A DNA stretch of 64,000 nucleotides from Nonlabens xiamenensis. GTDB lineage: Bacteria; Bacteroidota; Bacteroidia; Flavobacteriales; Flavobacteriaceae. Made by a program: the position numbers and the translations under genes. Below are positions 12,880 through 24,500 of this stretch, one piece after another. Within the stretch, counting starts at the first letter, position 1. Each line of letters starts with the position of its first letter. Below the pieces are notes generated by a model that was given only the letters and a program-made list of their open reading frames with translations, ran no database searches and had not been told where the DNA came from. The stretch spans positions 124,001-188,000 of the forward strand of contig NZ_RMVE01000006.1 of the NCBI RefSeq assembly GCF_003865345.1, in the 5' to 3' direction.

Positions 12880-13017
12880 ATGGTTAGAGTAGATCGATCA
12901 GAAGAATTCATTAGAAGTGGTAAGGTGCTCATCACCGACTATGGAATTGAAGAGATTCTGAGACTAAGAGATCAGAAGGAAAAAATTCGTAATGGCAAAT
13001 CTTACGCTAATGTATAG
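12880..13017 (+). CDS. hypothetical protein, 45 aa
   Basis: ATG 12880 to TAG 13015-13017 encodes 45 residues (VRVDRSEEFIRSGKVLITDYGIEEILRLRDQKEKIRNG), charged and probably helical. The stop overlaps the GTG start of gp25 (TAGTG), which points to coupled translation and makes this frame credible. Function is unknown. Confidence 0.55.
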   Translation: MVRVDRSEEFIRSGKVLITDYGIEEILRLRDQKEKIRNGKSYANV

Positions 13018-13427
13018 TGTCATACAGAATTCGATCAGATAAAAACATAAGTCGTGGTTATAAGGATTTCGCAATGTCTTTCAAAGCGAATCCTAATAAT
13101 CGCGACTTTGGTGCTGTCAAAAATGAAAATGCAATTAAGCAGGCAGTGCTAAATCTGGTCATGACCCAACCAGGTGAGAAACCCTTTCAATATGAAGTTG
13201 GATCTAGAGTAACAGGTCTCTTATTTGAGCCTTACGACGTTTTTACAGGCGAAGCAATCAAAGACGAGATTCAAAGCACCCTTGCTCGATACGAAACACG
13301 CATCAGAGTCACCTCCGTCAGCATACGAGACGGTTTTGATACTAACTCAATAGAAGTTAACGTTGAATACACAATCGTAGGTGAGAGGGTCGTTAAAGTA
13401 ATCGATTTCATACTAGAGAGGACGTAA
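13017..13427 (+). CDS. gp25: baseplate wedge subunit gp25
   Basis: This 136-residue protein belongs to the GPW/gp25 family, the lysozyme-like wedge subunit that joins the baseplate to the tail sheath. Typical features are DFAMSFKANPNNRDFGAVKNENAIKQAVLNLVMTQPGEKPFQYEVGSRV and the C-terminal strand EVNVEYTIVG. I use the GTG start at 13017, which overlaps the previous stop. Length matches T4 gp25. The adjacent gp6 gene completes the wedge pair, and the two genes share a TAATG junction. Confidence 0.9.
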   Translation: MSYRIRSDKNISRGYKDFAMSFKANPNNRDFGAVKNENAIKQAVLNLVMTQPGEKPFQYEVGSRVTGLLFEPYDVFTGEAIKDEIQSTLARYETRIRVTSVSIRDGFDTNSIEVNVEYTIVGERVVKVIDFILERT

Positions 13428-15529
13428 TGCCTGCAGTACCATCAGAATTAACCTCCTTAGATTTCTTTGAAATCAAGGAATCCATAAGATCATACCTTAG
13501 GACTCGGACTGAGTTTACGGATTATGATTTTGAGGGATCTGCTGCGTCTTATCTTCTTGATATTCTCGCATACAACACATATTATACTGCATTCAATGCA
13601 AACATGTCTCTTAATGAGGCATTTCTAGAAACATCTACTGTTAGAGACAATATTGTTAAGGTTGCTAAGCAACTTAACTACACTCCTCGTAGTATTAAGT
13701 CTCCAAAAGCATTTGTAACAGTATCGATACAGACTTTAGTCGGTGCAAATGGTTTAACTTACCCTGAGCAGGTTACAATTAACAAGGGTGACTCATTTAG
13801 TGCTGAAAATAACTTTGATGACTATATTTTTACAATCTTAAACCAAGTCCAAGCACCTGTTGACCAATCTACAGGTATTGCGACCTTCAAATGCCTTGCA
13901 GCGTATCAAGGTAACCTTCTTACTTACTCGTTTATTGTTAATAACACGAAAAAGCAAGAATACATCATTCCTAGTGAAGATGTAGACACTGAAAGAATGA
14001 TTGTCTACGTTTCTCCTTCTGTGCAGTCGTCAGAAATCGATATTTACAACAGAGCGACATCTTCAGTTAACCTAGACTCAAATTCTCGTATTTACTTCCT
14101 TGAAGAAGTTGATGATTTACGTTACAAGGTCATTTTTGGAGATGGTGTCCTAGGTAGACAACTAGTTGACGGTGAATTTGTAAAAATTGACTATGTAAGG
14201 ACTATTGGTAAGGAAGCAAACGGTGCTAGGGACTTTACCTTCATCGGGACTGCTGTAGATAGTGAAGGACGCATCATTGGTAACAATAATATCACTGTTG
14301 TCACTGAAAACCAAGCAGCAGACGGGGAAGATAGAGAAACACCCGTATCAATCAAATATAATGCTCCTAGATTATACACAACACAAAACAGAGCAGTTAC
14401 AGAAAGGGATTTTGAGAATCTAGTCCGTCAAATCTATCCACAGTCAAGAAGTGTGGTTGCATATGGTGGTGAGAAACTAAGTCCACCTGTTTATGGTAAG
14501 GTTTACGTTGCAGTAAGACCAAAAACAGGATCTAAACTAAATGAGACTACTAAGACACGAATTAAGAATGAATTAAAAGACTATTCGATTGGTGCTATCG
14601 ATCCAATCATCATTGATCCTAGAACTCTCTATGTTATTCCTAAGTCTTACGTTTACTATAACGGTAATGACACTAATCTTAGTTCTAATGACCTAAGGAC
14701 TAAAGTATTAAAGAATGTAGACGACTACAACTCAAACAATGCTGCAAATAGATTCAACAATCGTTTTGAAGGATCTAAGTATGCAGGTGTAGTTGATAAT
14801 GCAGACCCTGCTATCTCTGGTAGCACAACTCAACTTACATTAGGTCAGAATCTGGATACATTCCAGTTTGGTCAAGTCTTTAACCAGTGTCTTGACTTCA
14901 ACAACCCTCTATTCCGTCCTGGTGACTTTGCAGGCACCCCTGAGGACTCTAATGGTATGGGTGATGGTGGTGGAATGGGTGATACATGTAAACCAACATT
15001 CTCTGTTGTTAAATCTGGCACATTCTATGCTACTGGTTATACAGAAAGTCTTCTTAACAATGCTAACCTAACTAGTGGTGTTGTCCAAGTAGATACAGCA
15101 ACATTATCTTCTACCGAAGCACAAACTCTTGTCCCTGTGAATTTGAGGGATGACGGTGCAGGTAATATGATGCTTGTAACAGTTAGAGACGAAGCAGAAG
15201 TCGTACTTAACAACAATGTCGGATCAGTCAACTATGCAACTGGTGAAGTATGCATAGGACCTCTCAACGTAGCACTGACACCTGACAATACAAACAGAAT
15301 TCCAGTGGTGGTTTATCCTAGTGGTGGATCACTTGAGCCTCCTGCAGGCACAGACCCAATCATCTTCAATCCAGAAGTCAATCCTATCGATTACACTATT
15401 AGTGACTTGTCAGTCCCTATCTTTGATCCTAATAATTTCAATGGATTTAACTTCGGTGGAGGCGAGCTAAATATACTTGATTACCCCACGGATAGTTTCA
15501 CTTATCCAGAATTAGAAGAGTGCTTCTAA
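13427..15529 (+). CDS. gp6: baseplate wedge subunit gp6
   Basis: This 700-residue protein corresponds to T4 gp6 (baseplate J-like family), which forms the continuous inner ring of the baseplate. The N-terminus has the usual DFFEIKESIRSYLRTRTEF, DYDFEGSAASYLLDILAYNTYY and FLETSTVRDNIVKVAKQLNY motifs. The central part carries RYKVIFGDGVLGRQL. The C-terminus (about 440-700) is longer and Asn/Gly-rich. An SD (GAGAGGA) sits before ATG 13427. It follows gp25 directly and precedes the giant gene by 3 bases. Confidence 0.9.
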   Translation: MPAVPSELTSLDFFEIKESIRSYLRTRTEFTDYDFEGSAASYLLDILAYNTYYTAFNANMSLNEAFLETSTVRDNIVKVAKQLNYTPRSIKSPKAFVTVSIQTLVGANGLTYPEQVTINKGDSFSAENNFDDYIFTILNQVQAPVDQSTGIATFKCLAAYQGNLLTYSFIVNNTKKQEYIIPSEDVDTERMIVYVSPSVQSSEIDIYNRATSSVNLDSNSRIYFLEEVDDLRYKVIFGDGVLGRQLVDGEFVKIDYVRTIGKEANGARDFTFIGTAVDSEGRIIGNNNITVVTENQAADGEDRETPVSIKYNAPRLYTTQNRAVTERDFENLVRQIYPQSRSVVAYGGEKLSPPVYGKVYVAVRPKTGSKLNETTKTRIKNELKDYSIGAIDPIIIDPRTLYVIPKSYVYYNGNDTNLSSNDLRTKVLKNVDDYNSNNAANRFNNRFEGSKYAGVVDNADPAISGSTTQLTLGQNLDTFQFGQVFNQCLDFNNPLFRPGDFAGTPEDSNGMGDGGGMGDTCKPTFSVVKSGTFYATGYTESLLNNANLTSGVVQVDTATLSSTEAQTLVPVNLRDDGAGNMMLVTVRDEAEVVLNNNVGSVNYATGEVCIGPLNVALTPDNTNRIPVVVYPSGGSLEPPAGTDPIIFNPEVNPIDYTISDLSVPIFDPNNFNGFNFGGGELNILDYPTDSFTYPELEECF

Positions 15530-15532
15530 GAT

Positions 15533-18500
15533 ATGTCTAGAGTCAACGTTTCTGACAGAGTTGAGCAACAACTCCCTGATTTTATCAAGCAGGAAGATCG
15601 TCAGTTAGTCAAACTACTACAACAATACTACAAGTCACAGGAGAAAGTCGGAAGACCATTCGACATTCTTAACAACATACTCGATTATCTTGACATTGAC
15701 ACTTATCAGTCAAATGTCTTAACATCTGAGACAACTGTGCTACAGGCGATCGGTCTTAACGATACCGAGATCGTCGTAGAGGATATTGACGGTTATCAAG
15801 AGCGTAATGGTAGTATCAAGGTTGATAATGAGATCTTTTACTATGAGACAGTAACTAGAGGTCCTGACGCCATTATGACGCCAGGTATTTCACCTTCAGA
15901 ATTTAAAAAGAAAGAGCAAGCACTAGAAAATCCATATACCCTATTTGATGGAGTCCGCACTTCATTCCCACTTAAGTTTCAAGGCACTCCTGTAACTCCT
16001 GCGTCTGTAGATCACCTTGTAGTTACTGCATATAACCAGACTCTACGTCCTACCATTGATTATACTGTCAATGGCACAAACATCATCTTTACAACTCCTC
16101 CTAGAGCACCCTCTGGTGGAGATGATCAAAGTTTTACACAAATTAAGTATCTGATTGGTTTTGCTGATAAAACCATCGTTACTATGGATCCTATTCCTGT
16201 TAGTGAATGGGAAGGCACCAAATATTATCCTCTAAGAGTAAATGGTCAACCATATACTCCTATTTCTGACGTCTCTCTAGTTGTAAACCGCACAGGACAA
16301 CTACAGAGACCTTTTGAGCAGTTTAATGTTTATCAAGATACTCTAGTTGCTAAATTTGCACTTGGTAGTGCTGATACTCTTCATATTAGAGCGATTGAGT
16401 TTGTGCCTGCCTCATTTGGTAGTGGTGCAACTGCAGTTTGTAATGTACTTGAGAATCAGATTGATAATATCTTAGTAAAAGATGGTGGAAAGGGATATAG
16501 ACTTGATTTTGCTCCTAGAGTAAACATTCAGACTGCTACTACTGGTGAATATGCTACTGCACACAGTTTGGTTGCAGGTATTAAAGATATTCAGTTGATT
16601 TCTGGTGGTCAGGGTTATACATCTTACAACCCACCCATTCCCTTAGTCACTCCTCCTACAAATCCTAACGGTAGACAAGCAAAGGTTGCTCTGACAGTCA
16701 ATGACACCACTGGAATGGTGGATACAGTCAGAATTACTGATTCTGGATCTGGATATGACTTTGTGCCAGTCATTACCTTCAATAATCCTGGCGGTGCAGA
16801 GATTAGTGACGCAACTATCGATACTGAAGGTAGACTTAACGTAGATAGCATCTTAGTTACTAAAGCAGGACTGAATTATGCTAACCCTCCTGCCATTTAC
16901 ATTGATCCTGCTCCTGAGGGTGGTATCAACGCTATTGCTGAGTGCTCACTAACTCCTGAGGGTGGTGTTTTAGCGGTTACTATCGTTAATAGAGGTCGTG
17001 GGTATACAACTGCACCAAGATGTAGAGTAATCGACCCTGTAGGGGCACAGGTGCTTGATGTGACGGTATCTAGCGGTGCTGTGACAGATATCGAATTGTT
17101 GACAGGTGGTAGAGGTTATACCGACGCTCCTTCTGTTTATATTGTTGATGATCGTAAGGATGCATACGGTGATCCTATTGGAGGCACAGGTGCAACTGCT
17201 GTTGCGACTATTTTTAACGGTGAGTTAACAGATATCAATATTACCAACTTCGGTACTGGATATTCTGAAACAGAGCCCCCTAAGATTTACATTGCTGAGC
17301 CTCTTGCAGCAAAAGCATCTGTAAACGTAGGATATGACCAAGTTACTGGTTTTGTAATCGAAGAGCGTGGTAGAAACTACGTCCCTAGTGCTTTTAACGG
17401 TATTGTCCGTGGTGTTTCCAACGTTGTTGAATTTGATGAGTATGGAAACCAAATTTATGCAAAAGAAGAGCAACTTTCAAGCAGTACACACCCAGTAGGG
17501 TCTATTGTCCATAATCTTGACTCTATTTTCATCTATCAGTTATTTGAAAAGTTTAGAAAGCAATATTTGCCCACTATTCAACTTGATCCGTCAAAAGTTA
17601 ACCCTGTTAACGTAATTAAGAATATCAGGGACTTCTATCTTGCAAAAGGTACTGCACTAGGTGCAAAATACCTCTTCAAGGTGCTTTTCGGTGAAGAGAT
17701 TGAAGTATCATACCCTAAAGAGCAGATCATCTCCCCATCTGCTGCTACATGGGTCGTAGACACCATTCTAAGGACACAAGTAGTGTCTGGTGACCCTGCT
17801 AACCTAATTGATGCAGAAGTTATTCAATATGCCGACGAAGTTGACCAAAATATCAAATATGCATCAGCATTAGTTGAAAATGCGATTTCTATCATCAAAG
17901 GTGAAGATACAATTTATGAATTGGTAATTTCTGAAGAAACACTAGTTGGCACCTTCAAGATTCCATACAAAACACGTCTAGTTGAGCCATTAGACACTGT
18001 TGACCAAATTGTAACTGTTGACTCTACTATTGGATGGCCTGAGAGAAACGGCACCTTCTTTATTGGCGATAATGAGGAAGTCCAGTATAAAGAGAAGTCA
18101 CTTAACCAATTTATTGAATGTACTCGATCAAATAACGGTATTGTTGAAGATTGGGATCCTGGCACAATCATTACTTCCAATATCTTCATATACGCTAATA
18201 AAGACACTGCTAATGAAGTCAAAATGCGTGTTTTGGGTATTGCCGAAGCAGGAAGCACTGTGCTCGACGATACTGGATCATATTACCTACCTGGCGATAA
18301 ATTAAAGGTTGCATCACTTGGATCCGACTCTGTTGGAGAGCAAAGACTAGAATCTTGGTTTTACAACGTTAAAAAACTTATTAAGGTCTCTGCAATCGAT
18401 CCTGGCGGTGCATCACAAGTTGCAACCGTAACAACCGAAGAACCTCACGGATTATTGGTTGAAGACACCGTTACAGTGTATGGTGCAAACCCAGTTGTCT

Positions 18501-21500
18501 TTAACGGCACATTCCAAGTATCTTCTCGTATTGACGAGTTTACTTTCTCATATAGAGTTGCTACACCGACTGATATCATTCCAGTTGGTAATATCCTTCT
18601 TTCAGTCGATCTTAACAGAGGTAAGTCCACTGAAATCCCAATTAACAATGTTGTAACCGAATTTACAACTAATATTCAGAATTCCTTCTTCAACGCTGAT
18701 TATGTCTATGTTGCAGCGTCTGGTCTTCCAAACTACAAGATAGGACCTTTCATTGGGTCTGCATTGATACCTGGCAACCAAAGAAAACTTATTAGAGTCC
18801 CTAGAGTCGTAAATACCGTTTCTGAGAGACAAGAGATTGCTGCTAATAGTGCAATCGGTGCTTGGGTAAATGGTGTCTCTATTTGGTGCTATAAGTCAAG
18901 AGAGTCAGTCCTTTTCGGTCCTCTGACTGGTATTGTCGTTTCTACTGCAGGACAAAACTATGATGCAGGATCACCACCCGAAGTCCTTATTGAAGGTGGT
19001 GGTGGATCTGGTGCAACTGCTAATGTTACAGTTAACGGTAGTGTTGATTCATTTGAAGTAACAAACAGTGGATCTGGTTATACATCATCACCTTTGATCT
19101 CTATCGTTGGTGGTGGTGGATCTGGTGCATCTGCAAGTGCTGTTGTTACTAATGGTAATATTACTCGTATCTTGGTAAGCAATCCTGGCAGTGGTTTCAC
19201 ATCACAACCATCTATCACTATTACTGGTGGTGGCGGTAGTGGTGCTGCAGCAACTGCTAATATCAGAGGTCCTATCTCTGCTGTTACACTTACATCTGGT
19301 GGATCTGGTTATACATCTCTACCAAAGATATCTGTTACATCTGGTGAGGGTGCACTAGCACAACCCATCGTATTGAATGGTAGAATCGTTTCTATCGCTA
19401 TTATTAACTCTGGTCGTCGTTATACCACTGCACCTAAGGTAATCATCAATGGTGATGGTTTTGGTGCTGTTGCTAAAGCAAGTATTGCAACTACTGGTGA
19501 AGACAAGGGTAAAGTTATTGGTATCGAGATTCTTAACAGAGGTATCAACTATCGTCAAGGCACAACCAGTGTTAGACTAGAAGCAGTCGGTGAGTTTGCA
19601 ACATTCACTGCAGAAGTATTTGAGTGGAATAAAAACTTTGAATATGACCTTGCATCCAAGTATGACATTGCAAGAGGTTATGTATTCACTGGTCTTAACA
19701 ACCAGTATGGTGGTGAGTATGCACACGTTTCTGACCCTAAAGAGCTACGTTATGTGGTTGGTGACAACGTATTCCTTAATCAAGAGACAAATCAATTCCA
19801 AGAGATCTCCCAGAACTTCCAACACTCTCCAATCTTGGGATGGGCATATGATGGTAACCCAATCTACGGTCCTTATGGATATGCAAATCCAACTGACCAA
19901 AATAGCGGTGTAAGAAGACTTCGCACATCATATCGTCTAAAACCAGAGATTGTAGAAGATCCACTTACCAATCCTAATCCTAGCAGGACAGACGGTCCTC
20001 TACTTGCAGATTATCCTGCAGGATCATTTGTGCCTGATTATGAGTATGTTTTCCAAGCAGGTGACTTAGATCAGTATAACGGTCGTTTCTGTAAGACTCC
20101 TGAGTATCCTGACGGCACATATGCATACTTCATCACTATTGATGCATCTGATAGAGGTAATCCAGAATTCCCATACATTATGGGTCCTGCGTTTAACTCA
20201 CTGCCTGATGAGTGGAATTTAAGTCAGGGTGCAGTCCAAGAGAATATTCCTGCTGATGTTGTTAGATATCGTGTCCCATATGAGAATGTGGACATTGATG
20301 TTGAGCGTCAACCCAACCAAGAAGCAGATGTCCTTACAACAGAGATTGAAGGATATCCTATTATCTTTGAGATTCAAGATAGCAATAATGATGGTTTAAT
20401 TGATGCTAATGAGCAACAAGAGATTCTACAACTACAAGAAGAGCCTACTCTACAAATTTACGATTACTTCCCTCAAGTCTCACTTGAGTCTAAAGTTGAC
20501 ATCGATGTAGAGACTGTTACTCAGTTTGAGACTGCACAGATTGATGGATTCGTTATTGAGAATCCTGGCAGATCTTATCAGGTAAATGATACTGTATTCT
20601 TTGATAATGAGAGCACTGGTGGATTTGGTGCTTCTGCTATTATTGATAGCATCAAAGGTGTTGCTATTACTGCATACACCAAAGAAATTATTGGTGATAG
20701 ACCTTATGGTGTTATTACAACTAGTGAGAATCATGACCTGATTCAAGGTGATGAAGTTATTGTTAACTCTACTCCTATTCTTGCAAATACAAATAAAGAG
20801 TATGTTGTAAAAGTTGTAGACGGTATCGAGTCAGTTACAGTCGATCAAGTAGGTATTGGTTATAATGCAAACATTCCACCTGTATATGAGTTAGTTGATG
20901 CATCTGGTGGTATTGACGCTGAGTTTACTATTAACTTAGATGCTGCAGGTGTTGCTGATTCCTTTGCGATCGTAAACTCTGGTAATGGATATGATACTGC
21001 TAATCCTCCACAAATCAGAGTAACACATCCTCAATCATTTACTAAGACACGTTATTGGTTGTCTGAGTATTTGAATGACAGTGGTAATATTGAAGTATTC
21101 GATAGTATCATTACTAATAATAGAGACTACTATGTTTGTGGATCTCTAGTAGAAGATTTAGATGGTGACCAAGTTGGTTTCCTTGCTAAGTTTAACGACA
21201 ATGGTGAAGTGCAGTGGGTAAGGACATTGCTTCCAAACAATGCAGGCACTAAGAAACTTGAATTTACTTGCCTCTATGTCGATGACTCACAAGAAAACGA
21301 CGCCATTTATGTTGGTGGCCAAACATATGACCCATCAAACGCCAATTATAATCCAGATGTCTGGTTTGGTAAATATATCTCTGAGAGAGATAATGCCAAC
21401 AATCCTACAGGCACACTGAAGTGGCAGAAGTCTATTGCAGGTATATCTGGTGGACAACGTAGAGATTATATTACTGACATCTACTTAGATGAGAATAACA

Positions 21501-24500
21501 ATATTTACATTGTTGGTTATACTGATACTCAAGCAATCGATGCTAATGATATTTGGATTATTCAATCTAATAATGATGGTGATCTTAAAGAGAAGCGTAA
21601 GATTTCTTCTCCAAATGGTGATGAGGACATTACACAAATTAGATGGATTGCAAATAGTCAATTCTTCTTCACTGGTGTAAACCAAACTCAAGATAATTTA
21701 ATTTACGGCACATTCTCATATGATGGATCTAACATCAATGTAGACTACGTTAAGCAAGTTCCTGCTCTTGGTGGTTATGTAAGAAGTCCAAAATTCATGA
21801 TTGACGAATACAGAGATGTATTCATTCTTTGGGATGTCTATAATAATGCAAATGGTAAGTTTGAGAAAATTCAACTTGGTAAACTTGCTTTAGACACTGC
21901 AAACTCAACACAAGCAGATGCACAAGGTAATCAGGTGCAAGTGCCTTGGTTGTGGCGTAAAACACTGACACCTCAAGGTAACTATGTTTCTATCAAAAAT
22001 ACAGGTCTACATGTTGATGTATTCGGTGACGTTGTTGTTACTGCTGCTATTGATTATGACGAAGATAGAAAAGTCAATATCGTATCTTCACTCAAGTATG
22101 ATGGCACAATTAAAGCAGAATCTCTAATTGAAACTACTGACTCTGTTGGTCAGGTTGGTAAGTCATCTGTTGTTGATAATTCTGGTGATATTATTACTTT
22201 TGCTGAAAGATTGATTCCTAATCAACTTGCAGTCTATAGATTTGATAATAGTGCTGATTTAGACTATGACACAACTAAACAGACTATATCTACTCTTACA
22301 ATTCAAACACCTGCTGATGCTACTGTAGATACTGGTTATTACAAGTTTGGCAGTGGATCACTTAAATTCCAAGCACCAAACCGTGCTACTGCATCTGGTC
22401 TAGCATGGGAAGGTCAAAACTGGACTACTGCAGCATGGTTTAGTATGAATACCACTGCATATGCTGCAGGTAATACTCCACACTTCTTTGACACTGTTGA
22501 AGTAAATGGCAGCTCTGGTGTTTCTGTATACCTTATGGGTATCTCATCTGATCCCAACTTCGGTAAAATCATTCTTGAAGTAAATGGCAGTGTAGTTGCT
22601 TCTTCTACCGAAACTACTTACTGGGGCAATTTTGCTGCTGCAGCATGGCACCATATTGCACTTGTTAAAGAAAATACTGGATCAGGTGTTTGGGAAATCA
22701 ATGTTTACTACGATGGCAACCTTGCAGTCACATATCAAACTCTAATTGACGTTAATATGGCGTCTGTTGGATTAGGTGGCACTGATCCTTCTGTAGCAGC
22801 TAAAGCATTTATTGGACATATTGACGATTGGATTATATCTAAACTTGATGAGTATGAGTCAACATTTGCAACTCCTCTAGTTAAATTCCCATTGTCACAT
22901 GAAAGAAGTGACATGGTTGCTGTTAAGATCGATAAAGCACATACTTCTGGAAGAGGCACATATGCTCTAACTACACCTACCAACTACGATAATCTTACTA
23001 TCAGTGAGTGGACAACTGGCACATGGTCTGATGCAGGTCTTCCTGCTATTGACCAGTGGGATGTTGGTGCAGGTGGTCTACAACTACTTGACTTCTCTGA
23101 TACTCCTAGTGTCTACACCCCAGTCCAGACATATACATGGACTAACAATAAAGAGAATATTGCATCTAAGTCTTCTACAATTCCTGTTAAGAATGGTAAG
23201 AAGATGTTTGTTACTGCAAATGTCGTCCCCAAATTCTACATTAAGGATGCAAACTATAGCAAGATTGACAACGTTTATGAGTTGACACTTAACCAAGATG
23301 TTAAGTTTACTAAGGGTGCAATCCTTCAGCAATACAATGCTCTTGGTGTTGTCCAAGCATACGGCACCATTGTAGGTGTCCCAGAAGGCACTACAACTAA
23401 TCCTGGTCTAGGAAACAAGTATAAGATTGGTAAGATCTTCGGCACTATCAACACTACTGATCTTCTTAGATCTACAGAGGCAACAGATATCAACGAGATG
23501 CCTGGTAAGTTTGTTGGTATTGAGGCAGAAAACCTTTGGGTAACTGCAACTTCATATGCTACTGGTGATAGAGTTTACTATGCACAGAAGATATACGAAG
23601 CACAGGCAGGTGGCACATCAGGTGTAACACCTCCAACACATACAACTGGTGCAGTATCTGACGGTGCTATCACTTGGGTGTTTATCAGGAATGCAGGTGA
23701 GTTTAACATTGACATTCAAGAAGAGCCATATCCTACACCTCAATATAGAGATCTCGACATGGAGCGTTGGGATTCTGGCATTCTATATCCTGTTGGATAT
23801 CAAGTTTATTGGAAGCGTAACATATATGAAGTAACGATTGCAGGTACATCTGGCGTCACTGCTCCCGTCCATACAACTGGCACAGCATCTGATGGTGGTG
23901 TTACATGGGAATGGAAATCTACAGAGTTGGCATTGTCTGACTACGCTAGATTCCAACCATATGATGATAGAGGTCAGTATTCTGTTAAGATTCTTAAAAC
24001 ACAACCTGCATCTTCTTACATACCTGGCGATGTTATTGCAATTAACTCTAGTAACATTGTCATCGATGATGATGGAAATGATGCATACAAGATTGTTAAG
24101 GTTACTGGATTCCCATCAGTTAAAGAGGTTGAGTTAACTTGTGTCCTTAAGAAAGATATTAAGAAGACTAGCGAAGCAAGATCAGATCTTGTTTATGCAA
24201 CATCTGTTACACCTCACAACTTCAGAGCAAACGATATTATCTTTACTGAAGGATTTACGACTACTGAATATAACGGATCATTCTTTATCAGTGAAGTATT
24301 TGGTAGTAGAGAATATGTCTTTGCATTGAGGACAACTGCTGCAGGTGATCCTCTATTCGTACAAGGAGCAATCTCTAGCGTTAAGATATATGCTAAGCAT
24401 CCATCACTAACCTTTATCAGAAATCATCAATACGTCTTTGACGTTGGTGATGCATCTAACTTCGGTTACTATCTGTCATTTGCACAGGATAACCAGTATA

